Shown here in pieces: positions 56,219-64,000 of a DNA stretch of 64,000 bases. The stretch spans positions 22,910 to 86,909 of the forward strand of contig JAAVFL010000054.1 in assembly GCA_014800795.1 (NCBI GenBank), read 5' to 3'. The translations under genes and the position numbers were made by a program. The DNA is from Bacteroidales bacterium (GTDB taxonomy: Bacteria > Bacteroidota > Bacteroidia > Bacteroidales > Muribaculaceae). Below the pieces are notes generated by a model. The model made no database searches. It had not been told where the DNA came from and worked only from the letters and a program-made list of their open reading frames with translations. Every line of letters begins with the position of its first letter. Position 1 is the first letter of the stretch.

Positions 56219-57388
56219 TCACTGGTTCGATGAATGTGACGGAATAAAGACGATATTGAAATAATCGTTTGGCGGAACAAGCGGCACGGCATTTTCAGGC
56301 AACGGCACAACTTTATCGGCAGGTGTAATCACTTTCATCACTCCGGATACATTGCCTAATCGTGTGAACAGCCTATGGGCAACGACGCCCATCGTCATGC
56401 GCAGGTTAAGCTCGACGCATGGCACCAATGCAAATCCTGCCGGAGCCGACGGCGATGATATAACCATCATATCTATACCGAAATATCCACTGTATGCTCC
56501 AGCGAGAATATCGGTGAGTATTGAAGGGAGAGATTCAATCAGGTCAGTAAGGAGCTTCTCCGGGATATAGCTGCATAAATCTGCTATGATAGCGCTGTCG
56601 GAAGTTACACGGTTGCCATTGTAAGAGACATCGCGGCCGTTAAAAAAGCTCGACATGCCGACAAAACGTATCTGCCCGCAGGATCCGGTTTCAAAAAGCA
56701 TAGCGAAATCGCAAATTTTATCGTGCCCGCGTTCTATCATGACACTACCCTGACGGCGGATCACACCTTCGCATCGCGATATTAACTGGACCGGCGTCAT
56801 GACACGACTGCTTGCCACTCCCCTCCCGCTCGACGACCATGGAGACTTAATATAATATTCCGATGCACCGGCGGCTGATATAAAAGCTGAAACTTCGGCT
56901 GAGGAGCGGGCTTCAAAGGCCGGCTCGGCAAAAAGGTATGTGCCCCATGAAGAGCCTAAGGATGTTAGGATAGCCTCATTGATTAATCCGGCTGTATGTC
57001 TGTGGCTCAGTTGCCTTATAATTTCCACAGGGATATCAGCAAGCAGGCGGACATCCACACCCGCACGGATCAGTCTGGCCACCGTATAACGGCTCCAGCC
57101 CCATGGCGACACTCCGCTAAGGGAAAGCCCGCCACAATCGGCAGTAAAGACCGGTCCTCCGCCATATCGCTCCGTTACCATTCGCTGCCATATATCAAGC
57201 TGATACAAATAGTCGGGGGACATTGCATCGGGTAGCAATACAAAGTCGGCGGTATCTCCCATCCACCACATGAGCGGCGCGCCGTAGTGTGCGAGAAGAG
57301 CAGCCTGACGTGGAGGAGTAAATGATGCCGCCGGATTGACAGCAAGAGCTATGTCGTTTCCCGGATTATAGTAAAACAGTTCATTCAT
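56219..57388 (-). CDS. Uncharacterised ATP-grasp-like protein
   Basis: Soluble protein of 389 residues. The N-terminus reads ELFYYNPGNDIALAV, typical of an unnamed Bacteroidetes family. The second half has ATP-grasp features: the candidate nucleotide-binding Lys and Gly-rich loop in YYIKSPWSSSGRGV (about 190-203), a strand MIERGHDKICDFAMLFE and the metal-binding-like VELNLRMTMGVVAHRL (about 342-357). I know of no assigned function. ATP-grasp enzymes usually join a carboxylate to an amine or thiol, so a ligase is a reasonable guess only. It is divergent from mutL with 97 bases between starts. The ATG at 57388 is chosen over an upstream codon at 57415. Confidence 0.7.
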   Translation of the reverse strand: MNELFYYNPGNDIALAVNPAASFTPPRQAALLAHYGAPLMWWMGDTADFVLLPDAMSPDYLYQLDIWQRMVTERYGGGPVFTADCGGLSLSGVSPWGWSRYTVARLIRAGVDVRLLADIPVEIIRQLSHRHTAGLINEAILTSLGSSWGTYLFAEPAFEARSSAEVSAFISAAGASEYYIKSPWSSSGRGVASSRVMTPVQLISRCEGVIRRQGSVMIERGHDKICDFAMLFETGSCGQIRFVGMSSFFNGRDVSYNGNRVTSDSAIIADLCSYIPEKLLTDLIESLPSILTDILAGAYSGYFGIDMMVISSPSAPAGFALVPCVELNLRMTMGVVAHRLFTRLGNVSGVMKVITPADKVVPLPENAVPLVPPNDYFNIVFIPSHSSNQ

Positions 57389-57432
57389 AACGAGATATGA
57401 CCTAAAAAAGCCCAATGGTGAGGATCATGAGA

Positions 57433-57463
57433 TTGCAAAATTACTAAAACTTTAGTAACTTTA
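57433..57463 (+). promoter_or_regulatory. Candidate promoter of mutL, overlapping a minus-strand box
   Basis: TTG at 57433-57435, 20 bases, then TAACTTTA at 57456-57463, one base off consensus. On the opposite strand, 57436-57443 reads TAATTTTG, a -7 match for the ATP-grasp-like gene. The two would overlap. Confidence 0.45.
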
Positions 57464-57485
57464 CACGTAAATATACCTAAGTCAG

Positions 57486-59456
57486 ATGAGCGATGTAATC
57501 AGACTGCTGCCGGATTCGGTAGCGAACCAGATAGCAGCCGGGGAGGTAATTCAGCGACCGGCCTCGGTGATAAAGGAACTTGTAGAAAATGCTGTTGACG
57601 CCGGAGCGCATAATATTAAGATCATATTGCGCGACGGCGGAAAAAATCTTATACAGGTGATTGACGACGGTTGCGGTATGTCTGATACGGACGCACGTAT
57701 GGCATTCGAACGTCATGCTACATCAAAGATAAAGGATGCCTCCGATCTGTTCGACCTCCATACAATGGGATTCCGCGGTGAGGCGCTTCCGTCGATAGCC
57801 GCAGTCGCGCAGATTGAACTAAAAACAATGCGTAAGGGCGATACAATAGGGACACGGCTGCAACTGGCTGCCTCAAAGTTTGAAAGTCAGGAGGCAGACG
57901 CATGTCCTGCAGGAACTAATCTGGCTGTCAAAAACCTGTTCTTCAATTTTCCGGCCCGCAGAAAATTTCTGAAAAAAGATTCTGTAGAACTTTCACATAT
58001 CGTGCATGAGTTCGAGCGTCTGACTTTGGTCAATCCCGACAAGGAATTCCTGTTGGTACATAACGATGTGACACTTCACCAACTGTTACCTGGTTCATTG
58101 AAACAGAGGGTCGTAGGCCTGTTCGGTAAGGCTCTTGAGAAACAGCTGATTCCGATATTCACCGAAACCTCGTTGGTGAAAATAAGCGGTCTGGTTTCAC
58201 TTCCGGAAAACACCCGCAAGCGCAACCAGCTGCAATATTTCTTTGTGAACGGGCGCAATATGCGTCATCCGTATTTCCAGAAAGCTGTACTGCACTGCTA
58301 TGAGAATCTTATCCCGGCAGATCATCAGCCGAACTTTTTCATAAATTTCGAAGTAGATCCCGCCACAATCGATGTGAATATACATCCGACCAAAAGCGAG
58401 ATTAAATTTGAAAATGAGGCTCCTATATGGCAGATACTCGTAGCTGCTATTAAAGAAGCACTTGGCAAATATAACGGGGTTCCGGGAATAGATTTCGATA
58501 CGGCGGACGCTATAGATATTCCGGTTTTCAATCCTGTGACTACGCCGATGTTCAGTGATGTTCCCGGTGAGGACTACAATCCGTTTGCCTCCTCGCCCGA
58601 CGACTTCCTGAAACCTGATAAGAAAACAGGGGAACATTCCGTGAAAGCTCCGTCGGCTCTGAACCTGACAGAACCGGAAAACGAGATTAAAAGCAGCAGC
58701 GCGCTGAATGACTGGGACCGGTTGTACCGCGATTTTCAAAATGCCACGAAATCCGGCAACCAGATACCGGATCCCACAGACTTTACATCCCCGAAGAAAG
58801 TTGAGCGAAGCGCTCTGAACAACGACAACGAACCGGAAGCCGACGACCCGCATACATCGTTACTTCCGGACATGGAGGTATGCGAATCAAGCGGTCTGCT
58901 GCGATTCCGCAACAGAATAATGGTTGCTCCGGCTGCGCGCGGACTTATGATAATCGACCGCTACCGTGCCCATCTGAAAGTGTTGTATGAAAAATTTATT
59001 GAAATCTCCGACAGTGTTCTGAGCGAATCGCAACAGTTGTTGTTTCCTGAAACGGTTACTCTCACTGTAGCTCAAAATGTTACTTTAGGCAGCATGCATG
59101 AGGAAATAAGACATTTGGGGTTCGACTTATCTTTTTTGGGTGACAATGTATGGGCGATAAACGGCGTTCCGGCAGCCATATCCAATCTGAACGCAGCCGA
59201 CACGCTGATGAAAATGATTGAAAGCGTTGCAGATGAAACAGTTATGCCTAGCGCGGAACTCAAACAACGGGTGGCACTATCAATGGCCAGAGCCGCCGCA
59301 AGCGGAGGAAATCACTCTTTGTCCGATGAGGAAGCCGAGGTGCTTCTCAGCAGTTTCCTTTCGCTTCCGGACCCGGCATATTCCCCCGATGGAAAGCCGA
59401 CTTTCTTCATTCTGGAGACATCTGAGATAAACCGCCGTCTGCAAATCACGAATTAA
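57486..59456 (+). CDS. mutL: DNA mismatch repair protein MutL, endonuclease motifs not preserved
   Basis: Protein of 656 residues. The N-terminal GHKL ATPase is complete: NQIAAGEVIQRPASVIKELV, DDGCGMSDTDA, RHATSKIKDASDL, GFRGEALPSIAAVA and GTNLAVKNLFFNFPARRKFL. A long linker (about 345-455) follows. In the C-terminal dimerisation domain, the position of the DQHA(x)2E(x)4E motif reads DRYRAHLKVLYE. The position of the downstream Cys-Pro-His-Gly-Arg-Pro motif reads SPDGKP. The metal-binding nuclease site therefore seems lost. MutL links MutS to downstream repair steps. Confidence 0.94.
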   Translation: MSDVIRLLPDSVANQIAAGEVIQRPASVIKELVENAVDAGAHNIKIILRDGGKNLIQVIDDGCGMSDTDARMAFERHATSKIKDASDLFDLHTMGFRGEALPSIAAVAQIELKTMRKGDTIGTRLQLAASKFESQEADACPAGTNLAVKNLFFNFPARRKFLKKDSVELSHIVHEFERLTLVNPDKEFLLVHNDVTLHQLLPGSLKQRVVGLFGKALEKQLIPIFTETSLVKISGLVSLPENTRKRNQLQYFFVNGRNMRHPYFQKAVLHCYENLIPADHQPNFFINFEVDPATIDVNIHPTKSEIKFENEAPIWQILVAAIKEALGKYNGVPGIDFDTADAIDIPVFNPVTTPMFSDVPGEDYNPFASSPDDFLKPDKKTGEHSVKAPSALNLTEPENEIKSSSALNDWDRLYRDFQNATKSGNQIPDPTDFTSPKKVERSALNNDNEPEADDPHTSLLPDMEVCESSGLLRFRNRIMVAPAARGLMIIDRYRAHLKVLYEKFIEISDSVLSESQQLLFPETVTLTVAQNVTLGSMHEEIRHLGFDLSFLGDNVWAINGVPAAISNLNAADTLMKMIESVADETVMPSAELKQRVALSMARAAASGGNHSLSDEEAEVLLSSFLSLPDPAYSPDGKPTFFILETSEINRRLQITN

Positions 59457-59556
59457 ATTAAATAGCACATCCTGAAGGAGAGCAACTTTAGCGGAGTCTC
59501 AGTCGGTTAATACGGTAAATAGACTACCGCGCACTACGGACGTGTATGTATGCATG

Positions 59557-60153
59557 TCAATCAAGTGCGCGGATATGCTCGTAAAGTTTGCGCAAAGGGA
59601 GGCCCATTACATTATAATAGTCGCCACAGATGCCTTTCACGCCGATATACCCTATCCATTCCTGAATTCCGTAGGCACCGGCTTTGTCGAGAGGATGATA
59701 ATTGTTGATGTAATAAGCGATCTCCTCTTCTGACAGATCAGCAAATTCCACATGTGTGGTATCTGAAAAAGATATGGAACCGGAGGAGGTGACGAGCGTA
59801 ACTCCCGTAACAACCGAATGTGCATGTCCCGAAAGTAATGCAAGCATGCGTGCTGCCTCGAATTCGTCGGCCGGCTTACCAAGAACAGAACCGTTGTTTA
59901 TCACCACCGTATCTGCTGTAACAAGAATTTCCTCAGGTGCGAGAGGATGGGTGTAGGCCGCAGCCTTTTTACGTGATATATATTCGGGGACCTCCGCAGG
60001 AGAAAGCACCGACGGATAGCTCTCGTCGATATTCTGAAGCGGAACCGTCACTACATCAATACCTATAAGACCGAGAAGTTCGCGGCGGCGTGGCGAAGCA
60101 CTTGCAAGAAGCAGCCGACGGTTACCGAAAATCGCATGTGAATATGGTTGCAT
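59557..60153 (-). CDS. maf: Maf-type nucleoside triphosphate pyrophosphatase
   Basis: Protein of 198 residues. Landmarks are LLASASPRRRELLGLIGI, FVTADTVV-type ILVTADTVVINNG (catalytic Asp), GKPADEFEAARML and KAGAYGIQEW. Family members hydrolyse non-canonical or pyrimidine triphosphates; this motif set fits the YhdE-like dTTP/UTP group. It is the last gene of the five-gene minus-strand run, 15 bases after kdsC. Confidence 0.93.
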   Translation of the reverse strand: MQPYSHAIFGNRRLLLASASPRRRELLGLIGIDVVTVPLQNIDESYPSVLSPAEVPEYISRKKAAAYTHPLAPEEILVTADTVVINNGSVLGKPADEFEAARMLALLSGHAHSVVTGVTLVTSSGSISFSDTTHVEFADLSEEEIAYYINNYHPLDKAGAYGIQEWIGYIGVKGICGDYYNVMGLPLRKLYEHIRALD

Positions 60154-60168
60154 ATGATATTTAGCGAC

Positions 60169-60702
60169 TTATCTTTTGTTCCAGCCCCACGCAATATCGG
60201 TAGAGGGCCACAGATCATTTGCTTTGAGAATTTCTTCGAGAAGGTCGCGTGCAACTCCATAGCCACCGTTGACAGGCGAGACGTATTTAACAATATCAAG
60301 CACATCCGCAGCCGCATCAGCCGGAGCTACAGACAAACCTACCGCACGGAGGCATTCGGTATCGGGAATATCATCGCCCACGTATGCGACTTCTTCGGGT
60401 GAAAGGTTGTTGTCCTTCAGCCAGCGGTCAAGTATTTCCTTCTTCACTCCTGCCTGAAGAAAAATATCATTGATACCAAGATTTCTGAATCTGTTCACCA
60501 GAGCATCCCCTGTTGCCCCGCTTATAATAGCTATTTTCAGTCCCTTGCGCACAGCAAGTTGCAGTGCATAGCCATCATGCAGGTTTGCCATACGGCAGGG
60601 AACACCGTCGGGACCAAGCGGAAGGAGGCATGGCGACAGAACTCCGTCGACATCGAACACGACTCCGCGTATCTTTTTTAAATCATAGTTTATCTTACTC
60701 AT
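60169..60702 (-). CDS. kdsC: KdsC-like 3-deoxy-D-manno-octulosonate 8-phosphate phosphatase
   Basis: Protein of 177 residues, a C0-type HAD phosphatase with no cap. Motif I is VVFDVDGVLS, motif II IAIISGATG, the Lys is in AGVKKEILDRW, and motif IV is VAYVGDDIPD. It would dephosphorylate Kdo-8-phosphate for the LPS inner core. Position between the DUF2520 gene and maf gives no further hint. YrbI-like proteins of other specificity cannot be excluded. Confidence 0.88.
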   Translation of the reverse strand: MSKINYDLKKIRGVVFDVDGVLSPCLLPLGPDGVPCRMANLHDGYALQLAVRKGLKIAIISGATGDALVNRFRNLGINDIFLQAGVKKEILDRWLKDNNLSPEEVAYVGDDIPDTECLRAVGLSVAPADAAADVLDIVKYVSPVNGGYGVARDLLEEILKANDLWPSTDIAWGWNKR

Positions 60703-60738
60703 AATTGAATGTAATCTAATGATTTATACTACGTGTTA

Positions 60739-61539
60739 TCAGTTATGATGATATTTTTCAAGTATGGTATCGGCAAGCATACGGTATATCTCTTTCTGAC
60801 GCCCTTCAAGCAATGCGAGATGCTTCTCGATCACTTCTCGATCGCCACGTCGTGCGGGGCCGGTCATGGCTTCGTATGGAGATATATTTTCAATTTTAGC
60901 AAGAGTTGCCTTAAGTAATGGCATCAGATATGTGATATCCAATCCCTCACGGCGCAACAGATTGTCGGCTTCCACCCACATCAGGTTTGCGTAATTGCAT
61001 GCGAATACAGCTGCTACATGAAGTTGACGCCGGCGGATACTGTCGGCAAACTCGACACGTGATGATATTTCTCGTGCAAGATTCTGAAGACTTTCGGTAA
61101 CCTGAGCCGATGAACCCTCTATGAAAAAGGGGACTTCAGGCATATTTACAGATACGTCGCGCGTAAATGTCTGAAGAGGATAAAAAACACCGAATCGGGA
61201 TTTTTCCCCGGTAAAGATTTCCATGGGAACACTTCCGGAGGTATGTGCCCATATTCCAGGGAAGTCGGGGGTTGAAGCCACAATATCGTGGAGCGCATCA
61301 TCATTTACCGCAAGCAGGTAAAAATCCGCATCCGACCTGAGTTCGGAAATAGATGCAACCGGCTCGCATTCGCCGCCTATAAGTGAGCAAAGTCGACTGG
61401 CAGTGTCGATATGACGGCTTACGACCTGAACGATATCTGCCTTTTCAGCTAAAGCGCATCCAAGATGAGTAGCCACGTTGCCTGCTCCTATGAGGCATAT
61501 GCGCGGACGGGAGGAAACCGTGATTTTATTATTATTCAT
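60739..61539 (-). CDS. DUF2520 Rossmann-fold protein
   Basis: Protein of 266 residues. The N-terminal NAD(P)-binding half has ICLIGAGNVATHLGCAL. The middle shows IWAHTSGSVPMEIF and GVFYPLQTFTR, and the C-terminal helical half RRQLHVAAVFACNYANLM, all typical of the DUF2520/PF10728 family related to pyrroline-5-carboxylate reductase and ketopantoate reductase. The substrate is unknown. Its start overlaps the nitroreductase stop by eight bases. Confidence 0.85.
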   Translation of the reverse strand: MNNNKITVSSRPRICLIGAGNVATHLGCALAEKADIVQVVSRHIDTASRLCSLIGGECEPVASISELRSDADFYLLAVNDDALHDIVASTPDFPGIWAHTSGSVPMEIFTGEKSRFGVFYPLQTFTRDVSVNMPEVPFFIEGSSAQVTESLQNLAREISSRVEFADSIRRRQLHVAAVFACNYANLMWVEADNLLRREGLDITYLMPLLKATLAKIENISPYEAMTGPARRGDREVIEKHLALLEGRQKEIYRMLADTILEKYHHN

Positions 61540-62071
61540 CAGCGCGCCACTTTCCGATGTGTACCTTTTCCCATAATAGTTTTGAGGGATCGATCGGACG
61601 GCGCTCCTCGTTCTTATAGCCGATTGAAACTATACAAAGAACCCCGAATTCCTCAGGAATTCCAAGCGCCTGGCGGACATAATCCTCAGCAGGCTCACCG
61701 GCTTCGTCATAGCGATCGCGCACTTCTACCCAACAGGAACCAAGTCCGAGATCCTGAGCCTGCAACTGCATGAGAAGCGCCGCGATGGAGGCATCTTCAA
61801 TCCAGGCATCGCTCTTTGTCATATCGGCGGTTACCACTACGGCAAGAGGTGCATTTGATATAGAAGTGGCATAGTTGGGCTTGCATTTACCGAGTTGTGC
61901 CAACATGTCCTTATCCTCTACGATTACAAACTGCCAGGGACGTACGCTTTTGGAAGAAGGTGAAGTAAGTGCAGCCTCGATGATAAGCTTTACATCATCG
62001 GGATTTACCGGCTGATCAGTATACTTTCGTATTGTTCTGCGACTTAGAAGCAGACTATGAAGATTATCCAT
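61532..62071 (-). CDS. Nitroreductase family flavoprotein
   Basis: Protein of 179 residues with the family opening LLLSRRTIRKYTDQPV, the FMN region SPSSKSVRPWQFVIVED and the C-terminal LCIVSIGYKNEERRP. It is expected to bind FMN and reduce quinones or nitro compounds with NAD(P)H. The ATG at 62071 (MDNLHSLLLS) is chosen because the open frame upstream runs into the SPOR gene. It lies 31 bases after that gene. Confidence 0.9.
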   Translation of the reverse strand: MDNLHSLLLSRRTIRKYTDQPVNPDDVKLIIEAALTSPSSKSVRPWQFVIVEDKDMLAQLGKCKPNYATSISNAPLAVVVTADMTKSDAWIEDASIAALLMQLQAQDLGLGSCWVEVRDRYDEAGEPAEDYVRQALGIPEEFGVLCIVSIGYKNEERRPIDPSKLLWEKVHIGKWRADE

Positions 62072-62102
62072 TTGTGTACACAAGAAAATAATTAATATAT
62101 GC

Positions 62103-63209
62103 TCACTTGCGACAAATCCATGCATCTTGCTGACCCACAAGCTCCATCATTTTCATGGCCGTAGAATAATTATTGCCGGTCGCCGCATATACGCGGTAGC
62201 GGCCGTCCATATGTTCTACACCAAGGTGCATATTGCTTTTATCATTCATAAAACTCTCTGCCAGCGACAAGCTGGGAAAAGATGCTATTACAACGATATA
62301 TGGATCGCCTGCAGAAAAACGAATTTGGGAATCAGCTGATTTATCGGTTACAATATCTATACCAAATTCGGCTGACTCATCGGAAACCGAATCAGATATT
62401 TCATCAGAAATTGATTCAAGCCCATCCGATGCAGCTTCACAAGATGATTCTGCCGGCTCGTAATAAACACTGTCGGGAGCTTCATCCACTATGGCAGGGG
62501 AACTGTCCGAAACTGTATCAGACGATATAGCCGACTCCTGAGCGACACTACTTATTGGAGCAATAGAAGCAGACTGAGTGTTCGTATCCACACGGATAGG
62601 AGACATTATGAAAAACAGAAGTGTCAAAAACACAGCCAAAGATGCAACAATGCCAGATGCGTATGCCCGCCATTGAGGGGGGAACCACACTAGCCGCCTC
62701 TTCCCGGAATTATCCCCCGGTGTCAACCCCGCACCTACAGACTGGGATTCAACAGACGATGAGCTGTATCCGGTATCCTGCAACGGCGATAACTGGAGAG
62801 GCAACAGACCGAAAAGAGGGGAATTAATACCTGATAGATTACTGGTAGGGATAAAATCAATCTCCTTTGAAGAGAGGTCCGCCTTGAATGTACCCAACTT
62901 ACCGAATTCGATAGATTCTCCTGCAGACAAACGATCCTGAATATCCTCGACTTCTTCACGAATAAGATTCGTGGCTTCTGAAACTGAAACACCATTAGCC
63001 CGCGCAACAGAATGAGACAACAGGCCGTCGTCTTCTGAAAGCCACCTGTTGAAAGCGAGTTTTTTCCCGGGAGGGAGGATCACATTACAGGAATCGTCGA
63101 ACCGCGCACTGTGATATTGACAAAGAAAGGCGCCAAGTCCGGGAACGACAACACACTCATGTCGACGTACAAGATACTGAATATGTCTCTCTAACAGGCG
63201 CACTATCAA
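62103..63209 (-). CDS. HU-CCDC81-type and SPOR domain membrane protein
   Basis: Protein of 368 residues. The cytosolic N-terminus (about 1-130) resembles the two HU-like domains of the prokaryotic CCDC81 family: YLVRRHECVVVPGLGAFLCQ, FNRWLSEDDGLLSHSVA, EFGKLGTFKADL. One membrane helix follows (about 180-203), then a Ser/Glu/Asp-rich stretch and a C-terminal SPOR domain (about 290-368; DPYIVVIASFPSLSLAESF), which binds denuded peptidoglycan. The start is TTG at 63209 or GTG at 63203; no ATG fits. It is first in the run to nitroreductase, DUF2520, kdsC and maf. Confidence 0.85.
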   Translation of the reverse strand: MIVRLLERHIQYLVRRHECVVVPGLGAFLCQYHSARFDDSCNVILPPGKKLAFNRWLSEDDGLLSHSVARANGVSVSEATNLIREEVEDIQDRLSAGESIEFGKLGTFKADLSSKEIDFIPTSNLSGINSPLFGLLPLQLSPLQDTGYSSSSVESQSVGAGLTPGDNSGKRRLVWFPPQWRAYASGIVASLAVFLTLLFFIMSPIRVDTNTQSASIAPISSVAQESAISSDTVSDSSPAIVDEAPDSVYYEPAESSCEAASDGLESISDEISDSVSDESAEFGIDIVTDKSADSQIRFSAGDPYIVVIASFPSLSLAESFMNDKSNMHLGVEHMDGRYRVYAATGNNYSTAMKMMELVGQQDAWICRK

Positions 63210-63894
63210 TTAATAGTTAAATTTACAGCAATATCGGTTTCATGATATACGAGATTCAATCTCACTATATCTATGCAAATTTACAAAAAAAAACGGATAC
63301 AGCAAAAGTAAAATTCAGGATCGCAGTCGTGTGCTGATGAACATCATCACCTGAGCTACTCAAAAGTGCGTTCATTACGCAACAATTCAAAGGAAGTCAA
63401 ATAAAGCCGACTCGTGTCAGATGATTCAGGAATTTTCATTAGCTTGCATGTGTAATCCTGGCGGACAGTACAATCAGAATGGATAGGTGCAAACGAACGC
63501 ACAGCTATAATCGGATGGCTGTCTGATATTCTGGTTGCCGGAGTAATCCGGCGGTAACAATAATCAACCATCTGTTAGCCACAGCCTCCTCAACCTTTCC
63601 CTCAATCATTCTCTCCATATTCATACTAAATTAATTCATAACCGCTATTCAGATTCATTCTCACAGTACATCACTCATTTCCACAGCCTCAACAGGGGTT
63701 CGCAGCCGAAACAGCTTACAGCCAGCCTGCAAATCGTGCCTACCATTAATCCGAGTTGAGAGATAGCTATCCACGGCGGACAGTAGTAATCCGGCGGCAA
63801 CTGCTATAAGACGGCGGCCGGACTCATATGGATACAACAACTGATTAAGACAAACTGATAGAGATACAACAACCGATAGAAATATAACAAAAGA
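63210..63894. other. Intergenic region between the HU/SPOR gene and the rRNA operon terminator
   Basis: A 685-base stretch with one promoter (63276-63306) and no convincing gene. A minus frame of 71 codons (63356-63571) has no promoter and unremarkable composition. Two short direct repeats are visible: AGTAATCCGGCGG (63542-63554 and 63785-63797) and GATACAACAACxGAT (63831-63845 and 63863-63877). Confidence 0.6.
63276..63306 (-). promoter_or_regulatory. Strong promoter of the HU/SPOR-nitroreductase-DUF2520-kdsC-maf operon
   Basis: Minus strand: TTTG (63303-63306), 19 bases, TAAATTTG (63276-63283). Both boxes fit the consensus. The leader to the TTG/GTG start is about 60 bases. Confidence 0.75.
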
Positions 63895-63932
63895 AGAGCG
63901 CCCTCACCACCATTCCGGTGTGAGGGCGCTCT
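63895..63932 (-). terminator. Terminator of the rRNA operon
   Basis: Thirteen-base perfect arms (63895-63907 and 63920-63932), AGAGCGCCCTCAC and its complement. On the minus strand the stem is followed by TCTTCTTTTGTTATA. It begins 8 bases after the 5S gene. Confidence 0.85.
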
Positions 63933-63940
63933 GTGATAGG

Positions 63941-64000
63941 GGGCGGCTACCTACTCTCCCACTTTCGCAGTACCATCGGCGCGGCGGGGTTTAACTTCTC
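63941..64000 (-). rRNA. rrf: 5S ribosomal RNA, 3' end only (partial)
   Basis: The minus strand reads GCGCCGATGGTACTGCGAAA and then GTGGGAGAGTAGGTAGCCGCC, the conserved 3' part of bacterial 5S rRNA. About 60 bases are in the window; the rest, and presumably the 23S and 16S genes, lie beyond the right edge. The exact mature 3' end could differ by a few bases. Confidence 0.9.

Noticed and set aside
63356..63571. A 71-codon minus-strand frame next to the rRNA operon
   Set aside because: No promoter, no recognisable domain and a residue mix that looks random; it lies upstream of the HU/SPOR promoter and downstream of the rRNA terminator. Kept only as a note.

Overview
The window looks like chromosomal DNA from a gut-type member of the order Bacteroidales, most likely a Muribaculaceae-like lineage; the genus cannot be fixed from the sequence alone. 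The evidence is the Bacteroidetes promoter signature (TTTG or TTG, 19-20 bases, TAnnTTTG) ahead of many genes, the near absence of Shine-Dalgarno sequences, a type B T9SS sorting domain, a fused HU-CCDC81/SPOR protein, a complete Na+-NQR operon, an ExbB-ExbD-ExbD-TonB cluster and several secreted glycoside hydrolases. Almost all of it is core and housekeeping DNA. I see no prophage, insertion sequence, CRISPR array, integrase or defence island, and no convincing undescribed multi-gene system.

Layout. 1-6.2 kb (+): the 3' end of recQ, an ABC-F protein whose second nucleotide-binding site looks dead, a Dabb-domain protein and purL, closed by a 31-bp perfect hairpin. 6.4-13.3 kb: a secreted tricorn-like S41 protease (-), divergent from a GH36 alpha-galactosidase and a GH43 enzyme (+), then a small membrane protein (-). 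13.6-17.3 kb (+): etfB-etfA-acyl-CoA dehydrogenase. 17.4-18.3 kb (-): a YpfJ-type zinc metallopeptidase. 18.5-23.9 kb (+): a T9SS cargo-like protein, an MltD-like lytic transglycosylase and a UvrA-family protein. 23.9-28.9 kb (-): small membrane protein-dxs-trkA-trkH, tightly packed. 29.1-32.7 kb (-): exbB-exbD-exbD-tonB with a leader of about 280 bases that holds a 37-codon reading frame. 33-43 kb (+): nqrABCDEF-murB-murA, then nhaD. 43.2-48.8 kb (+): a small unknown protein, a PlsC-like acyltransferase, a membrane metallophosphoesterase, tex and folK. 48.8-52.6 kb (-): aroE-yeiH-comEC. 52.8-57.4 kb: a GH78 rhamnosidase (-), endonuclease IV (+) and an uncharacterised ATP-grasp-like protein (-). 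57.5-59.5 kb (+): mutL. 59.6-63.2 kb (-): HU/SPOR protein-nitroreductase-DUF2520 protein-kdsC-maf. The right end holds the terminator and 3' end of a 5S rRNA gene, so an rRNA operon enters from the right on the minus strand.

How the genes fit together. The most coherent theme is membrane energetics and ion balance. NQR would couple NADH oxidation to Na+ export, NhaD would exchange Na+ and H+, TrkAH would import K+, and ExbBD/TonB would pass ion-motive force to outer-membrane transporters. A second theme is the envelope: MurA and MurB, a lytic transglycosylase, a SPOR protein, KdsC for Kdo in LPS, and a phospholipid-type acyltransferase. A third is genome maintenance: RecQ, UvrA, Nfo and MutL. 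The glycoside hydrolases (alpha-galactosidase, arabinan-type GH43, rhamnosidase) fit a plant- or host-glycan diet but are not in a SusCD locus here.

Points worth a second look are lineage-type departures from textbook enzymes: Asp in place of Cys in the MurA loop, MutL without recognisable endonuclease motifs, a half-dead ABC-F, a UvrA without the first Cys pair, the unknown ATP-grasp-like protein, and the exbB leader with its small frame.
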